The notes under the pieces were generated by a model. The model saw only the letters and a list, made by a program, of their open reading frames with translations, was not told the origin of the DNA and searched no databases. Both the position numbers and the translations under genes were made by a program. A stretch of DNA of 64,000 nt, taken from assembly GCF_000993785.3 (NCBI RefSeq), contig NZ_CP009922.3, positions 1,550,001 to 1,614,000 on the forward strand, read 5' to 3'. Below are positions 25,197-33,659 of the stretch, piece by piece (within the stretch, counting starts at the first letter, position 1; the number at the start of each line of letters is the position of its first letter). Source of the stretch: Streptomyces xiamenensis (GTDB taxonomy: Bacteria > Actinomycetota > Actinomycetes > Streptomycetales > Streptomycetaceae).

Positions 25197-25982
25197 ATGC
25201 CCGCTTCCCCGGAAATCTTCGTCAACTATCGCACAGGCGATGGAGAAATGGCTGCCGCTATGATCCGGCAGGAGCTAGCTCTCCGGTTCGGAAATGGCCG
25301 TGTTTTCTTCGACAACCAGTCGATCGACAGCGGCGAGAACTACACCCATCGACTTCCTGATGCCATTCGCCGCTGCCAGGTTGTGATCGCGGTCATCGGA
25401 CGCGCGTGGGCAGGTTTCCGGGGAGCAGACGGCGGGCGCGCGCTGGAGAACCCGCATGACTGGACTCGCCGGGAGATCGTGGAGGCTCACGAATACGGAA
25501 TCCCGGTGATTCCTGTGCTGATCGGAAAGAACACTCCATGGCCCAAGAGGTCGGAAGTTCCGCAGGAGTTGGCGTTCGTTACCGAGCACCAGTATGTGAC
25601 TTTCGATCACCGCTCCGCTCCCGCCGATCTGCACCGCATCGGAGAGGAACTGATCAAGACGGTGCCGGAACTCGCGGAACATGATGCGGACCAGGCCGAC
25701 GAGACGGACACGAAAGGCCCGGATGACGAGATGGCGACATCGCAAACCATGGGCGACAACAGTGGCACCGCCTATCAGATGAACAACGTCCCCGGCAACG
25801 TGCGCATCGGGGACACCGGAGCCACCTACAACGGTGGTGTGGGTGCCCTCTTCACCCAGCCCAACGGTGTGGTCAACACCGGAAACGGTCCGCAGCACGT
25901 CACCCAATTCTCCGGTGACGTGCGGGATGCCCGACAGCAATTCTTCCGATCCGAGCCGAGTGACACGGACGACGCTCGGTGA
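25197..25982 (+). CDS. TIR-domain protein with C-terminal NTGxGPQ tail
   Basis: Probable effector (261 aa). Residues 5-135 form a TIR domain: EIFVNYRTGDGE, VFFDNQSIDSGENYTHRLPDAI, CQVVIAVIGRAWAG, then DWTRREIVEAHEYGIPVIPVLI, where Glu93 is in the place of the NAD-cleaving Glu of active TIR enzymes. An acidic linker (about 160-180) leads to a Gly/Asn-rich tail (185-245) with GTAYQMNNVPGNVRIGD and GVVNTGNGPQHVTQFSGDV. The tail motif recurs at the N-terminus of the next protein. The ATG follows GAGAGGTGCC. The stop overlaps the next start (GTGA), so the two are coupled. NAD hydrolysis or signalling is inferred from the fold; it could instead be a scaffold. Confidence 0.85.
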   Translation: MPASPEIFVNYRTGDGEMAAAMIRQELALRFGNGRVFFDNQSIDSGENYTHRLPDAIRRCQVVIAVIGRAWAGFRGADGGRALENPHDWTRREIVEAHEYGIPVIPVLIGKNTPWPKRSEVPQELAFVTEHQYVTFDHRSAPADLHRIGEELIKTVPELAEHDADQADETDTKGPDDEMATSQTMGDNSGTAYQMNNVPGNVRIGDTGATYNGGVGALFTQPNGVVNTGNGPQHVTQFSGDVRDARQQFFRSEPSDTDDAR

Positions 25983-27931
25983 ACGACCCGCTCCAGAACA
26001 TCTTCAACGGGGCCGCCGGCGCGGTGAACACAGGATCCGGTCCGCAGGTCGTTTTCACCATCCTGCAGGACGGCCTGCTGGGGACGAAGCGCGATCCACG
26101 ATTCATCGGGCAGGACTATCTCCGCTGGCTCGCCCGGCGATTCTCCACCCCAGCCGGCTGGGGCGTCGCCCACCGCCTTCTGACGGAGCACGGAATCGTA
26201 CTTCTCAGTGCCCCCGAAGGAGCTGGGAGAAAGAGCGCCGCAATGATGCTGCTGCGGCCGCATCATCGTTCCCGGCGCACCATCATCGAACTTGCGGACA
26301 CCCCGGACGGCCCCGGAGTACCGGTCCTCGCGCCTGACACCGTGGAGCCGGGTGATCACCTTCTGCTCGACCTGAGCCGCTCCGACTCCGCATCTCTCGC
26401 GGCCATTCAGCGCAGGCTGGCGTCCTACCACGCCGCTATCCGTGATCTGGATGCCCGGCTGGTGGTCATTCTGCCGGCGAACCCGGAATTCACTCCGTCG
26501 GAACTGCGGCCGTTCCACGCCTCACTCAACCGCCCCGATAGCATCAACCTCTTGCAACGCCACTTGCGAGCCGATGGCCTCGTGCTCGGGCGGAAAGACT
26601 TTCAGTACCCTCCCCTCACGGCGTGGCTCAACGAGGCTCCGGCTCGTGCGCTCGCCGAGTTGGCCACGCTGATCCTGTCCGCACGTCACGAGACACCGGC
26701 CGAGTCCTTCACGACGTGGTGTGACCACGCGCTGAGCGCCCTGCGTCCCTGGACGCGCGATGTCACCAGCCGCATCACCCGCCACCGCCTGGCATGGCAA
26801 CGAGCCATGCTCCTGTCGGCCGCGATGCTCACCGGCGCACCGGGGGAAGCGGTACTGACAAGCACTCGCATCCTGCTCGGCGTGATGCGTCAGCCCGACG
26901 GGGAAGACATTCCGGTACTGGAACGGGACGACCTGTCCCAGATGCTGACCTCCATCGACGCCGAAACCGACGGGGAAGGCAGGGTTCATTTCCCACGACT
27001 CGCCTATGACCAGGCGGTGCGCCGCCACTTCTGGACCAACAGACCGGCTCTGCGCCACGGTTTCCGTGAGTGGGCGGACCGTCTGTGCAAAGAGGTTCCC
27101 CTGGCCCCTGACGAACGTGCGGCTTTCGTCGCACGCTTCGCGGAACAGTGTCTGCGTACCGGACGGCCTCAGGACTTGGAGGAACTGGCCAGCAGTTGGA
27201 CGGAGCCCGGCCAGCCCAGTGAGCTGATGGCAGGAGCAGCGAACGCTCTCGAGCGGGGATTGCGCAGCGAACCGTACGCCCTCCGGTTCCGAGGCACCCT
27301 GTACAACTGGGCGAAACAGAGCCACCTCGGCGACAGCCGACGCACTGTCATTGCCAAGGTGTGCGCCGATGTTCTCGCGCCAAGCCGCCCGAATGAGGCA
27401 CTTGTCCGCCTGCACCATCTGGCACGCCGCGAGGATGTGGCCGGAAAGCGTGTCGCCTTTGAAACACTCCGCGGTCAGGTCGACGGCGATAGCGGGCAGC
27501 GACGCCGGTTGCTACGACGACTTGCCCGAGCCAGCGCAGAGTACCGCGACGCAGATCTCCGGCTCTTCCTCGACTTCTCCGACCCCTACGTCATCGGATC
27601 CGATGACGGACTGATAGGCCGCGCGGACGTGCGCCTCGACCTCAGAACCTGCTGGCGCACGGTCCTCCTGGACGAACCGCGCGAACTGTGGCTGGGACCG
27701 CTTCATCAGTGGCTCGGAGCTTGCGCTGCGGGACATCGCCCGGAACTCCTGCTGGATCTGCTGGTGCGGGCGGTGAGTGACAGGCAGGACAGCATCGAGG
27801 AGTTGTACACGGTGGCCCGAGCCTGGTCGTGCGCGTCCGTGGAAGAACGCGAACAGCGACGGACAACGGTCTCGCTGCTTCTCGACACGATCGATGTGGT
27901 GCAGGACAGGGAAATGGAGCCCACCGGATGA
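25979..27931 (+). CDS. Large P-loop ATPase-like protein (STAND-like) with N-terminal NTGxGPQ motif
   Basis: Protein of 650 aa not confidently assigned to a named family. The N-terminus has AVNTGSGPQVVF (residues 15-26), the motif also found in the TIR protein. A P-loop-like strand-loop follows: IVLLSAPEGAGRKSAA (73-88), with Arg between the last Gly and Lys of Walker A, then a Walker-B-like HLLLDLS with Asp131. Residues about 190-640 are mostly helical with winged-helix-like and repeat-like stretches, as in STAND-type sensors. There is no TM helix. GTG25979 overlaps the TIR stop, and its own stop overlaps the next ATG. Family assignment is inference; an inactive NTPase is possible. Confidence 0.7.
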   Translation: MNDPLQNIFNGAAGAVNTGSGPQVVFTILQDGLLGTKRDPRFIGQDYLRWLARRFSTPAGWGVAHRLLTEHGIVLLSAPEGAGRKSAAMMLLRPHHRSRRTIIELADTPDGPGVPVLAPDTVEPGDHLLLDLSRSDSASLAAIQRRLASYHAAIRDLDARLVVILPANPEFTPSELRPFHASLNRPDSINLLQRHLRADGLVLGRKDFQYPPLTAWLNEAPARALAELATLILSARHETPAESFTTWCDHALSALRPWTRDVTSRITRHRLAWQRAMLLSAAMLTGAPGEAVLTSTRILLGVMRQPDGEDIPVLERDDLSQMLTSIDAETDGEGRVHFPRLAYDQAVRRHFWTNRPALRHGFREWADRLCKEVPLAPDERAAFVARFAEQCLRTGRPQDLEELASSWTEPGQPSELMAGAANALERGLRSEPYALRFRGTLYNWAKQSHLGDSRRTVIAKVCADVLAPSRPNEALVRLHHLARREDVAGKRVAFETLRGQVDGDSGQRRRLLRRLARASAEYRDADLRLFLDFSDPYVIGSDDGLIGRADVRLDLRTCWRTVLLDEPRELWLGPLHQWLGACAAGHRPELLLDLLVRAVSDRQDSIEELYTVARAWSCASVEEREQRRTTVSLLLDTIDVVQDREMEPTG

Positions 27932-28932
27932 CTGCGAACCACAAAACTCTGCTCGGCTATCTCACTGTGCTGTCGATCCTGGCCTTTCTCATCGTCGGTA
28001 TCGGCTTGAGCTGGCCCCCTTGGTGCTGGGTCATCCTCGTTGTCACCGCGCTGAGCACGTCGGTGGCCACCATGGTCCCCACAAGGGAGCACCGGGTGCC
28101 GCCGCCGGACGATCCCTATTTCTTGGCGCCCGACGCGGAGCCGACCCCCGCCGGACCGCAGTACATGGAGCACCGCATTCACCGTGTCGCCCTTCCGAGC
28201 TGCACTCCGGACTATCGCTTCGAGTTTTCGGCCACGGTTCGCTGGTACGAGATGGAGACAGAGGACGACTCACCACTGGACGGAGGGTCTCTCGCCGCGA
28301 GAGCAGTTCTGTCACGCGCCCGGGTTATCACGCAGTACGAGCACCCGTCCCAGTACTCCCTCACCGAGCATCTACTCAGCGGTGAACTGGGCCTCACCGC
28401 CCCCGACGACCGGCGCAGAGTGATGGCCATGGCCCGCGATGTACGCCTCGCGCTCCCTGAGACGGACCGGGAGCGGCTGGAGAAACTGGCCATGATCCGC
28501 AAGGACGAGGACGTCTGGGAGCACGAGCGCAACCACGAACGGAACAAACGCGCCTATCTGGGGGACGACGTGCTGAAGGATCCGGGCAGCGCCCTTGTGT
28601 GGTGGCTCGCGAGGAACGAAAACAAGCTGCACGAAACGGCGGATCTCATCGGTCTGTTCACCCTGCTGTCGGCCGCGGCCAACAACCAGGACCTTCCCGA
28701 TGTCTCCACCTCCCCGCTGAACCCCTCGGAACCGGTGGAGGACGCCCCTCTCACCGAGTCGGAACGGACGGTGGTGGAGGCGCTGGTCGATCTGATGCGC
28801 CACGCGGACATCTCCGTGGACAACACCCTGTTCATCGATCGGATCATCAAAATCCTGGAAAACTCCGGCCGGCCCGCAGCCGCCGACGAGATCCGGCGGG
28901 CGTTCGCGCCCGATGAGGGTCCTGACGACTGA
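27928..28932 (+). CDS. Two-TM membrane protein with SPFH-like cytoplasmic region, function unknown
   Basis: Protein of 334 aa. Two TM helices lie at about 8-27 (LLGYLTVLSILAFLIVGIGL) and 33-50 (CWVILVVTALSTSVATM). The remainder is cytoplasmic: a beta-rich part (YRFEFSATVRWYEME), then helices with ARVITQYEHPSQYSLTEHLLSGELG, a charged WEHERNHERNKRAYLGDDVL segment and LVWWLARNENK. The strand followed by long charged helices recalls SPFH/band-7 proteins, but the match is weak. ATG27928 overlaps the ATPase stop (ATGA), so it is the fourth member of the cassette and could anchor it to the membrane. A kinase gene with its own ribosome site starts 53 bp later. Confidence 0.7.
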   Translation: MTANHKTLLGYLTVLSILAFLIVGIGLSWPPWCWVILVVTALSTSVATMVPTREHRVPPPDDPYFLAPDAEPTPAGPQYMEHRIHRVALPSCTPDYRFEFSATVRWYEMETEDDSPLDGGSLAARAVLSRARVITQYEHPSQYSLTEHLLSGELGLTAPDDRRRVMAMARDVRLALPETDRERLEKLAMIRKDEDVWEHERNHERNKRAYLGDDVLKDPGSALVWWLARNENKLHETADLIGLFTLLSAAANNQDLPDVSTSPLNPSEPVEDAPLTESERTVVEALVDLMRHADISVDNTLFIDRIIKILENSGRPAAADEIRRAFAPDEGPDD

Positions 28933-28985
28933 CACTCCGGGCGCGTACCCTGAGTGCCCTTGATTCCGGGGGAGGTCGGGGCACC

Positions 28986-30548
28986 GTGGCGGGGAGTCTG
29001 TTCGTGGGGCCGCAGGGGGCGGCCGACCGGTACCGGCTGGTGCGGTCCATCGGGCGGGGCGGCGAGGCGGTGCTGTATCTCGCCGAGATCGAGCTGTCCG
29101 GCGGCACCGAGCCCGTGGTCGTCAAAGTGCTGGACATGCGCCGCACCGTCCCCCAGCAGCGGTTCGCGCAGATCAGCGCCAAGTGGAACGAGCAGGCCGA
29201 ACTGCTGCGATTCGCGCACCGCGTGGGGGTGGTCGGGGTCAGGGAGCACTTCGAGGGGCCGCCGCCGCATCCGGCGGGGCGGGCGGAGGAGACGAGCGGG
29301 CGGACCCTGTGCCTGGTGATGAACCATGTCGACGGGCTCGATCTGCGGGACTGGCGCGAGGAGTTGACCCCGCACCTGGAGTTTCCGGCCGAGCGCCGCG
29401 CCGTCCTGCGCGTCCTGGAGCAGCTCGCCGAGGTGCTCGACTGGCTGCACTCGGGCGCCGCGACCCCCTCGGGCCGGACCGTCATCCACGGCGATCTGTC
29501 GCCGGGCAATGTGATGGTGAACGCCGACGGCCAGGCGACGCTGGTGGACTTCGGGCTGAGCAAGCTCGCCACCGAGCATCAGACCGCCGAGCCGTGGCTG
29601 ACCCCCGGATTCGCGGCGCCCGAGGTGTACGAGGGCAAGCGCTCACCGGCGGCCGACCGGTACGCCTTCGGGGCGCTGGCGTACTTTCTGCTCAGCGCGC
29701 AGTCCCCGCCCGGCACCGCCGAGGAGCTGCGGGACGCGTTCGGCGCGCTGCCACGGCTGGGGGCGTTGCCGCAGGAGCGGCTGGACCGGCTTCTCACCCT
29801 GTTCGCGCCGCGCCCGGAGCGCCGGCCGCACACGCTGACCGAGTGGGTACGCCTGGTCGCGCTGCGGACCAGCGGCGCGGCGGCGGCCTCCCCCTCCGTA
29901 CCGCCTCCGCCCCCGCTGCCCCCGGCGACCGCCCCGCACCGCAGGACGGTGCGTGAGCCGCTGCTGGCGGCGGCGGCCGTGGCGGCGATCGCGCTGGGCG
30001 GGGTGGGCGGCTATCTGCTGGGCGGCGGGGGCGACGGAGCGGGCGCCGGAGCGGGGCCGGCCGCCACGGTCACCGAGACCGTCACCGAGACGGTCGGCGA
30101 GGGCGGAGACGATCTCGGCCTGGGTGAGATCTGGGACGAGGGCGAGGGGGGCGAGGCGCCGCCCGTCAGCCCGCTGGTCGACCTCGAACCGGTGGAGATG
30201 CCCTACGGGATCATGCGGGAGCCCGCGCACATCGACGGCACGGAGTACCAGGACTCCCTCACCTTCAGCAGCTGCGTCCTGGAGGGCCCGGTCTCCTACA
30301 ACCTGGGCCGCTCCTGGACCTCCCTGGAGTTCACCGCCGGGCTCCACGACGCGTCCGTCAAGGAGTCGGTGCGGTTCACCGTGCGCGCCGACGGCGAGCC
30401 GCTGGTGAGCGAGACACTCACGCTGGGCGACGCCGACTCCTACACCCTCGACGTGACGGACGTCCTGCGCCTGGAGATCGAGGCGCTCCCCGAGTCGTAC
30501 TGTTCCGACTGGGTCTTCGCCGTCGGCGACCCGGTCCTCAGCCGCTGA
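28986..30548 (+). CDS. Receptor-like serine/threonine protein kinase with extracellular domain
   Basis: Membrane protein kinase of 520 aa. The kinase domain (about 16-295) has the Gly-rich loop [10 protein letters not shown], Lys47, the catalytic HGDLSPGN (168-175; HGD instead of HRD) and DFG (188-190) followed by [11 protein letters not shown] Pro-rich linker and one TM helix (about 324-347) precede an extracellular part with a Thr/Glu/Gly linker and a C-terminal beta-sandwich (about 400-520) resembling NPCBM-type carbohydrate-binding domains (TYQDSLTF-like start, [16 protein letters not shown]). GTG28986 is preceded by GGGGGAGG. It follows the TIR cassette by 53 bp but has its own TACCCT promoter-like box, so membership is uncertain. 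The last 11 bp overlap the convergent uppS. Confidence 0.85.
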   Translation: MAGSLFVGPQGAADRYRLVRSIGRGGEAVLYLAEIELSGGTEPVVVKVLDMRRTVPQQRFAQISAKWNEQAELLRFAHRVGVVGVREHFEGPPPHPAGRAEETSGRTLCLVMNHVDGLDLRDWREELTPHLEFPAERRAVLRVLEQLAEVLDWLHSGAATPSGRTVIHGDLSPGNVMVNADGQATLVDFGLSKLATEHQTAEPWLTPGFAAPEVYEGKRSPAADRYAFGALAYFLLSAQSPPGTAEELRDAFGALPRLGALPQERLDRLLTLFAPRPERRPHTLTEWVRLVALRTSGAAAASPSVPPPPPLPPATAPHRRTVREPLLAAAAVAAIALGGVGGYLLGGGGDGAGAGAGPAATVTETVTETVGEGGDDLGLGEIWDEGEGGEAPPVSPLVDLEPVEMPYGIMREPAHIDGTEYQDSLTFSSCVLEGPVSYNLGRSWTSLEFTAGLHDASVKESVRFTVRADGEPLVSETLTLGDADSYTLDVTDVLRLEIEALPESYCSDWVFAVGDPVLSR

Positions 30549-31398
30549 CCTCGCGCTGGGCCGCCGCCTCCGCCTCCTGCGCGAGCAGCACCTCGTTGGG
30601 CAGCGCCCCGCCGAAGCGGCGGTCGCGCGAGGCGTACTCCACGCACGCCGCCCACAGCGCGCGCCGGTCGAAGTCGGGCCACAGGATGTCCTGGAACACC
30701 ATCTCCGCGTAAGCGCTCTGCCAGATCAGATAGTTGGAGGTGCGCTGCTCGCCCGAGGGCCGCACGAACAGGTCCACGTCGGGCATGTCGGCGTGGTACA
30801 TGTACCGCGCCACCGTCTTCTCGGTGACCTTCTGCGGGTCGAGCCGGCCCGAGGCCACGTCCTGCGCCAGCCGGGCCGCCGCGTCCGCGATCTCCGCCCG
30901 GCCGCCGTAGTTGACGCACATGTACAGCGTCATGGCGTCGTTGTCGCGGGTCCGCTCCTCCGCCGCCTTGAGCTTGGTCACCACCGACTTCCACAGCCGC
31001 GGCTCGCGCCCCGCCCACCGGATGCGCACGCCCAGCGCGTGGAGTTCCTCGGTGCGGCGGTCGATCACGTCGCGGTTGAAGGCCATCAGGAAGCGGATCT
31101 CCTCGGGGGAGCGCTTCCAGTTCTCGGTGGAGAAGGCGTACAGGGAGAGGTTCTTGACGCCCAGCTCCAGGCAGCCCTTGACGACGTCGAGGACGACGGA
31201 TTCGCCGATCTTGTGGCCCTCGGTGCGCGGCAGTCCGCGGTCCTTCGCCCACCGGCCGTTGCCGTCCATGACGATCGCCACGTGCCGCGGGATCAGCTCG
31301 CCCGGCAGTTTCGGCGGCTGGGCGCCGGAGGGGTGGGGATCGGGCGTCCGGTACTCACGGTGCTGCCGGGACAGAAACCGGCGCTGGACGGCGGCCAT
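30538..31398 (-). CDS. uppS: Isoprenyl transferase (undecaprenyl diphosphate synthase family)
   Basis: Cis-prenyltransferase (286 aa) that makes the long isoprenoid carrier lipid for cell-wall synthesis. Family motifs are intact: [25 protein letters not shown] (catalytic Asp, Arg, His), [27 protein letters not shown], and [27 protein letters not shown]31398 was chosen because the family region begins soon after and upstream sequence belongs to the recO coding end. It lies 47 bp downstream of recO and is probably co-transcribed with it, the usual Streptomyces order. Confidence 0.95.
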   Translation of the reverse strand: MAAVQRRFLSRQHREYRTPDPHPSGAQPPKLPGELIPRHVAIVMDGNGRWAKDRGLPRTEGHKIGESVVLDVVKGCLELGVKNLSLYAFSTENWKRSPEEIRFLMAFNRDVIDRRTEELHALGVRIRWAGREPRLWKSVVTKLKAAEERTRDNDAMTLYMCVNYGGRAEIADAAARLAQDVASGRLDPQKVTEKTVARYMYHADMPDVDLFVRPSGEQRTSNYLIWQSAYAEMVFQDILWPDFDRRALWAACVEYASRDRRFGGALPNEVLLAQEAEAAAQREVSG

Positions 31399-31445
31399 AG
31401 GGGACTCTCCACGGTTCGAATGCTCTGCCGCTGAGGGTAACCCGT

Positions 31446-32195
31446 TCAGCCCTTCTCCACGAATCTCAACGAACGCAGCCCACGCTCCAGATGCCAGTGC
31501 AGATACGCGGACACCAGCCCGCTGCCCTCCCGTACGTGCCGGCTCTCGGCCGCCTCCGCCGCCGGCCAGTCGCCGGTCAGCAGCGCGCCGAGCAGCCGCA
31601 GCGCCTCGGGCGAGGGAACGACGCTCCCGGGGACCCGGCAGTCCCCGCATATCACCCCGCCCGCCGCGATCGAGAAGAACCGGTTCGGCCCCGGCAGCCC
31701 GCACTTCGCGCAGTCCTCGAAACTGGGCGCGTACCCGCCCATCGCCAGCGACCGCAGCAAGAACGCGTCCAGCACGAGGCCCGGCGCCCGTTCCCCGTTC
31801 GCCAGGGTGCGCAGGCCGCCGACCAGCAGCAGATACTGCTGGACGTTCGGCTCTCCCTCGTGGTCGGTGAAGCGTTCCGCGGTCTCCAGCATGGCCGTGC
31901 CGGCGGTGTAGCGGCCGTACTCGCCCACGATGTGCCGGCCGTAGGGGGCGATAGTCTCGGCCTGGGTGCACAGCGGCAGCCCGCGGCCGATCAGCTCGCT
32001 GCCGCGCGCGAAGAACTGCACGTCGACGTGCGAGAACGGTTCCAGGCGCGCCCCGAACTTCGACTTCGTCCGCCGTACCCCGCGCGCCACCGCCCGTACC
32101 CGCCCGTGAGCGCGGGTGAGGAGGGTGATGATCCGGTCCGCCTCTCCCAGCTTCTGGGTACGCAGCACGATGCCGTCGTCGCGGAACAGACTCAT
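31446..32195 (-). CDS. recO: DNA repair protein RecO
   Basis: Recombination mediator (249 aa) of the RecF pathway that helps load RecA on SSB-coated single strands. The N-terminal OB fold starts [26 protein letters not shown]; the C-terminal domain has the zinc-binding Cys pairs CAKCGLPG and CGDCR, and helices ending [14 protein letters not shown]. It is divergent from the HTH/DUF4180 pair with 188 bp between. Confidence 0.95.
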   Translation of the reverse strand: MSLFRDDGIVLRTQKLGEADRIITLLTRAHGRVRAVARGVRRTKSKFGARLEPFSHVDVQFFARGSELIGRGLPLCTQAETIAPYGRHIVGEYGRYTAGTAMLETAERFTDHEGEPNVQQYLLLVGGLRTLANGERAPGLVLDAFLLRSLAMGGYAPSFEDCAKCGLPGPNRFFSIAAGGVICGDCRVPGSVVPSPEALRLLGALLTGDWPAAEAAESRHVREGSGLVSAYLHWHLERGLRSLRFVEKG

Positions 32196-32349
32196 GCCGT
32201 CATTCTGCCGGACGGGACACCGGGGCGACGCGGAGCGGCGGCCGAGACGGCTGGGGGGTGGATCACCTCGCCCGCCGGGAGGCCATCGCGGTCGGCACGG
32301 GCATGCGTCTCACTCCTTCGTATCACCTTTCTTTCCCCTTCTGAGGTAA

Positions 32350-32380
32350 TGTGAGGGAAGTCAAGGGAGTGTGAGGGAAG
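32350..32380 (+). promoter_or_regulatory. Direct repeat TGTGAGGGAAG x2 upstream of the HTH gene
   Basis: Two identical 11-bp copies start at 32350 and 32370, 20 bp apart (about two helical turns), ending 4 bp before the ATG of the excisionase-like HTH gene. Two same-face half-sites suggest an operator, perhaps for the HTH protein itself. Confidence 0.5.
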
Positions 32381-32383
32381 AGA

Positions 32384-32863
32384 ATGGCGGGGCGGATGCC
32401 GCAGCGGTACTACTCGGTGGAGCAGGTCGCCGGTCTGCTCGGGCTGCATGTGCGCACCGTGCGCGGCTATGTGCGGGACGGGCGGCTGAGGGCGAGCCGG
32501 GTGGGGCGGCAGTACCGGATCACCGGCGAGGATCTCGCGGCGTTCACCGGCGCCCCGGCCCCCACGGAGGCCACCCCGGGCGGCACGGGCGGCACGGGCG
32601 CACGCCGCCAGGCGGAAGTGTCCGGGATCGTGCGCATCGACGCCATCACCCCGGCGGAGGCCAACCGGGTCTCCACCACCGTGCTGGCCGCGATCCACAA
32701 CCGGCGGGGCGCCCCGCTCCGGGTGGAGAGCGTCTACGACGAGGAGCGGGCCGTCCTCAAGGTGATCGTCCTCGGGGATCTGGCCGACACCGCCGAGTTG
32801 CTGCGCATCATCCACGCCCTGACCGACGACGAGAACCACGAGAGCGACGAGGACCCGCGATGA
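32384..32863 (+). CDS. MerR/excisionase-type helix-turn-helix protein with MoaB-like C-terminal region
   Basis: DNA-binding protein of 159 aa. Residues 8-60 are an excisionase/MerR-type HTH (YYSVEQVAGLLGLHVRTVRGYVRDGRLRASRVGRQYRITGEDLAAF). After a Gly/Thr/Ala linker, residues 80-150 (VRIDAITPAEANRVSTTVLAAI..ERAVLKVIVLGDLADTAELL) form a small alpha/beta domain I do not recognise. Its stop overlaps the ATG of the DUF4180 gene (CGATGACG), so the two are coupled. Direct repeats just upstream may be its operator. Gene pairs of this type are found widely in bacteria as an autoregulated unit. Confidence 0.8.
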   Translation: MAGRMPQRYYSVEQVAGLLGLHVRTVRGYVRDGRLRASRVGRQYRITGEDLAAFTGAPAPTEATPGGTGGTGARRQAEVSGIVRIDAITPAEANRVSTTVLAAIHNRRGAPLRVESVYDEERAVLKVIVLGDLADTAELLRIIHALTDDENHESDEDPR

Positions 32864-33264
32864 CGACCGACACCGGCCCGGCGGCCAACAGCGTCCAGCA
32901 GCTCTCCGGCACCCAGGTTCTGGTCTGCCCGGCGGACGGCCCGCCCGTGCGGGACGAGCGGGCCGCCACCGATCTGATCGGCGAGGGCTGGTATCTCGGC
33001 GCGACCTGGGTGGCGCTCCCGGCCGCCCGCCTGGGCGAGGACTTCTTCCGGCTGAGCACCCGCGTCGCGGGCGACATCGTCCAGAAGTTCGCCACCTATC
33101 GCCTCGGCCTGGCGGTCATCGGCGACATCTCCCGCCAGGTGGAGGGGAGTACGCCGCTGCGTGACTTCGTCCGCGAGAGCAACCGGGGCGGCCAGCTGTG
33201 GTTCCTGCCCGACCTGGACGCGCTGCGCACCCGGCTCGCCGAGCAGGAGCGCGCGGGCGGGTGA
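32860..33264 (+). CDS. DUF4180 domain protein
   Basis: Small protein of 134 aa matching the DUF4180 pattern: PVRDERAATDLIGEGWYLGATWVALPAARLGEDFFRLSTRVAGDIVQKFATYRLGLAVIGDIS and a Trp-Phe-Leu end. The biochemical role is unknown. It is translationally coupled to the HTH gene and probably regulated by it. Confidence 0.85.
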   Translation: MTTDTGPAANSVQQLSGTQVLVCPADGPPVRDERAATDLIGEGWYLGATWVALPAARLGEDFFRLSTRVAGDIVQKFATYRLGLAVIGDISRQVEGSTPLRDFVRESNRGGQLWFLPDLDALRTRLAEQERAGG

Positions 33265-33271
33265 CGCCCCC

Positions 33272-33296
33272 GCCCGCGCGGGCCGCCCGGCGGGCG
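33272..33296. terminator. Possible terminator between DUF4180 gene and the SDR remnant
   Basis: Two adjacent GC palindromes (GCCCGCGCGGGC, then CGCCCG-G-CGGGCG) in the 48-bp gap between convergent frames. Loops are very short, so folding is uncertain. Confidence 0.35.
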
Positions 33297-33312
33297 TCGG
33301 CACCCGGCACTG

Positions 33313-33659
33313 TCAGGCGGTGAACCCGCCGTCCACGTGCACCGCGGTCCCGGTGAGGTAGCCGCCGTCCGCCCCCGCCAGATGGGCCACGGTGGCGGCG
33401 ACCTCGGCCGGCTCGGCGAACCGGCCCAGCGCCGTGAAGCCGGCGAAGGTCTCGGCGTTGGGCCCGTCGGCCGGGTTCGCCTCCGTGTCGGTGGGCCCGG
33501 GATGCACCAGGGTGACCGCGATACCGCGCGGCCCGAGGTCGCGCGCCAGGCCCTTCGTCATGCCGGTCAGCGCCGACTTGCTCAGCGCGTACAGGGCCAT
33601 GCCGGGGAACGGGGCGCGCTCGGCCACATTGCTGCCGATGCTGATGACGCGTCCGTCCG
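33313..33659 (-). pseudogene. Truncated short-chain dehydrogenase (C-terminal part only)
   Basis: The frame encodes the C-terminal half of a classical SDR: GRVISIGSN (the catalytic Ser strand), ALYALSKSALTGMTKGLARDL (catalytic Tyr and Lys), VTLVHPGPTDTEANP and GTAVHVDGGFTA at the end. The NAD-binding TGxxxGIG part, roughly the first 120 residues, is absent. The SDR sequence begins immediately next to the stop codon of ridA (33660-33662), so a deletion seems to have joined ridA to the middle of the SDR gene. Upstream of the junction the same frame is ridA antiphase sequence with no SDR similarity. It may still be transcribed with ridA, but a functional enzyme is not expected. Confidence 0.8.

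Noticed and set aside
25197..27931. Thoeris-type defence system
   Set aside because: A TIR protein is present, but no ThsA-like SIR2/SLOG gene; the partner is a P-loop-like ATPase.
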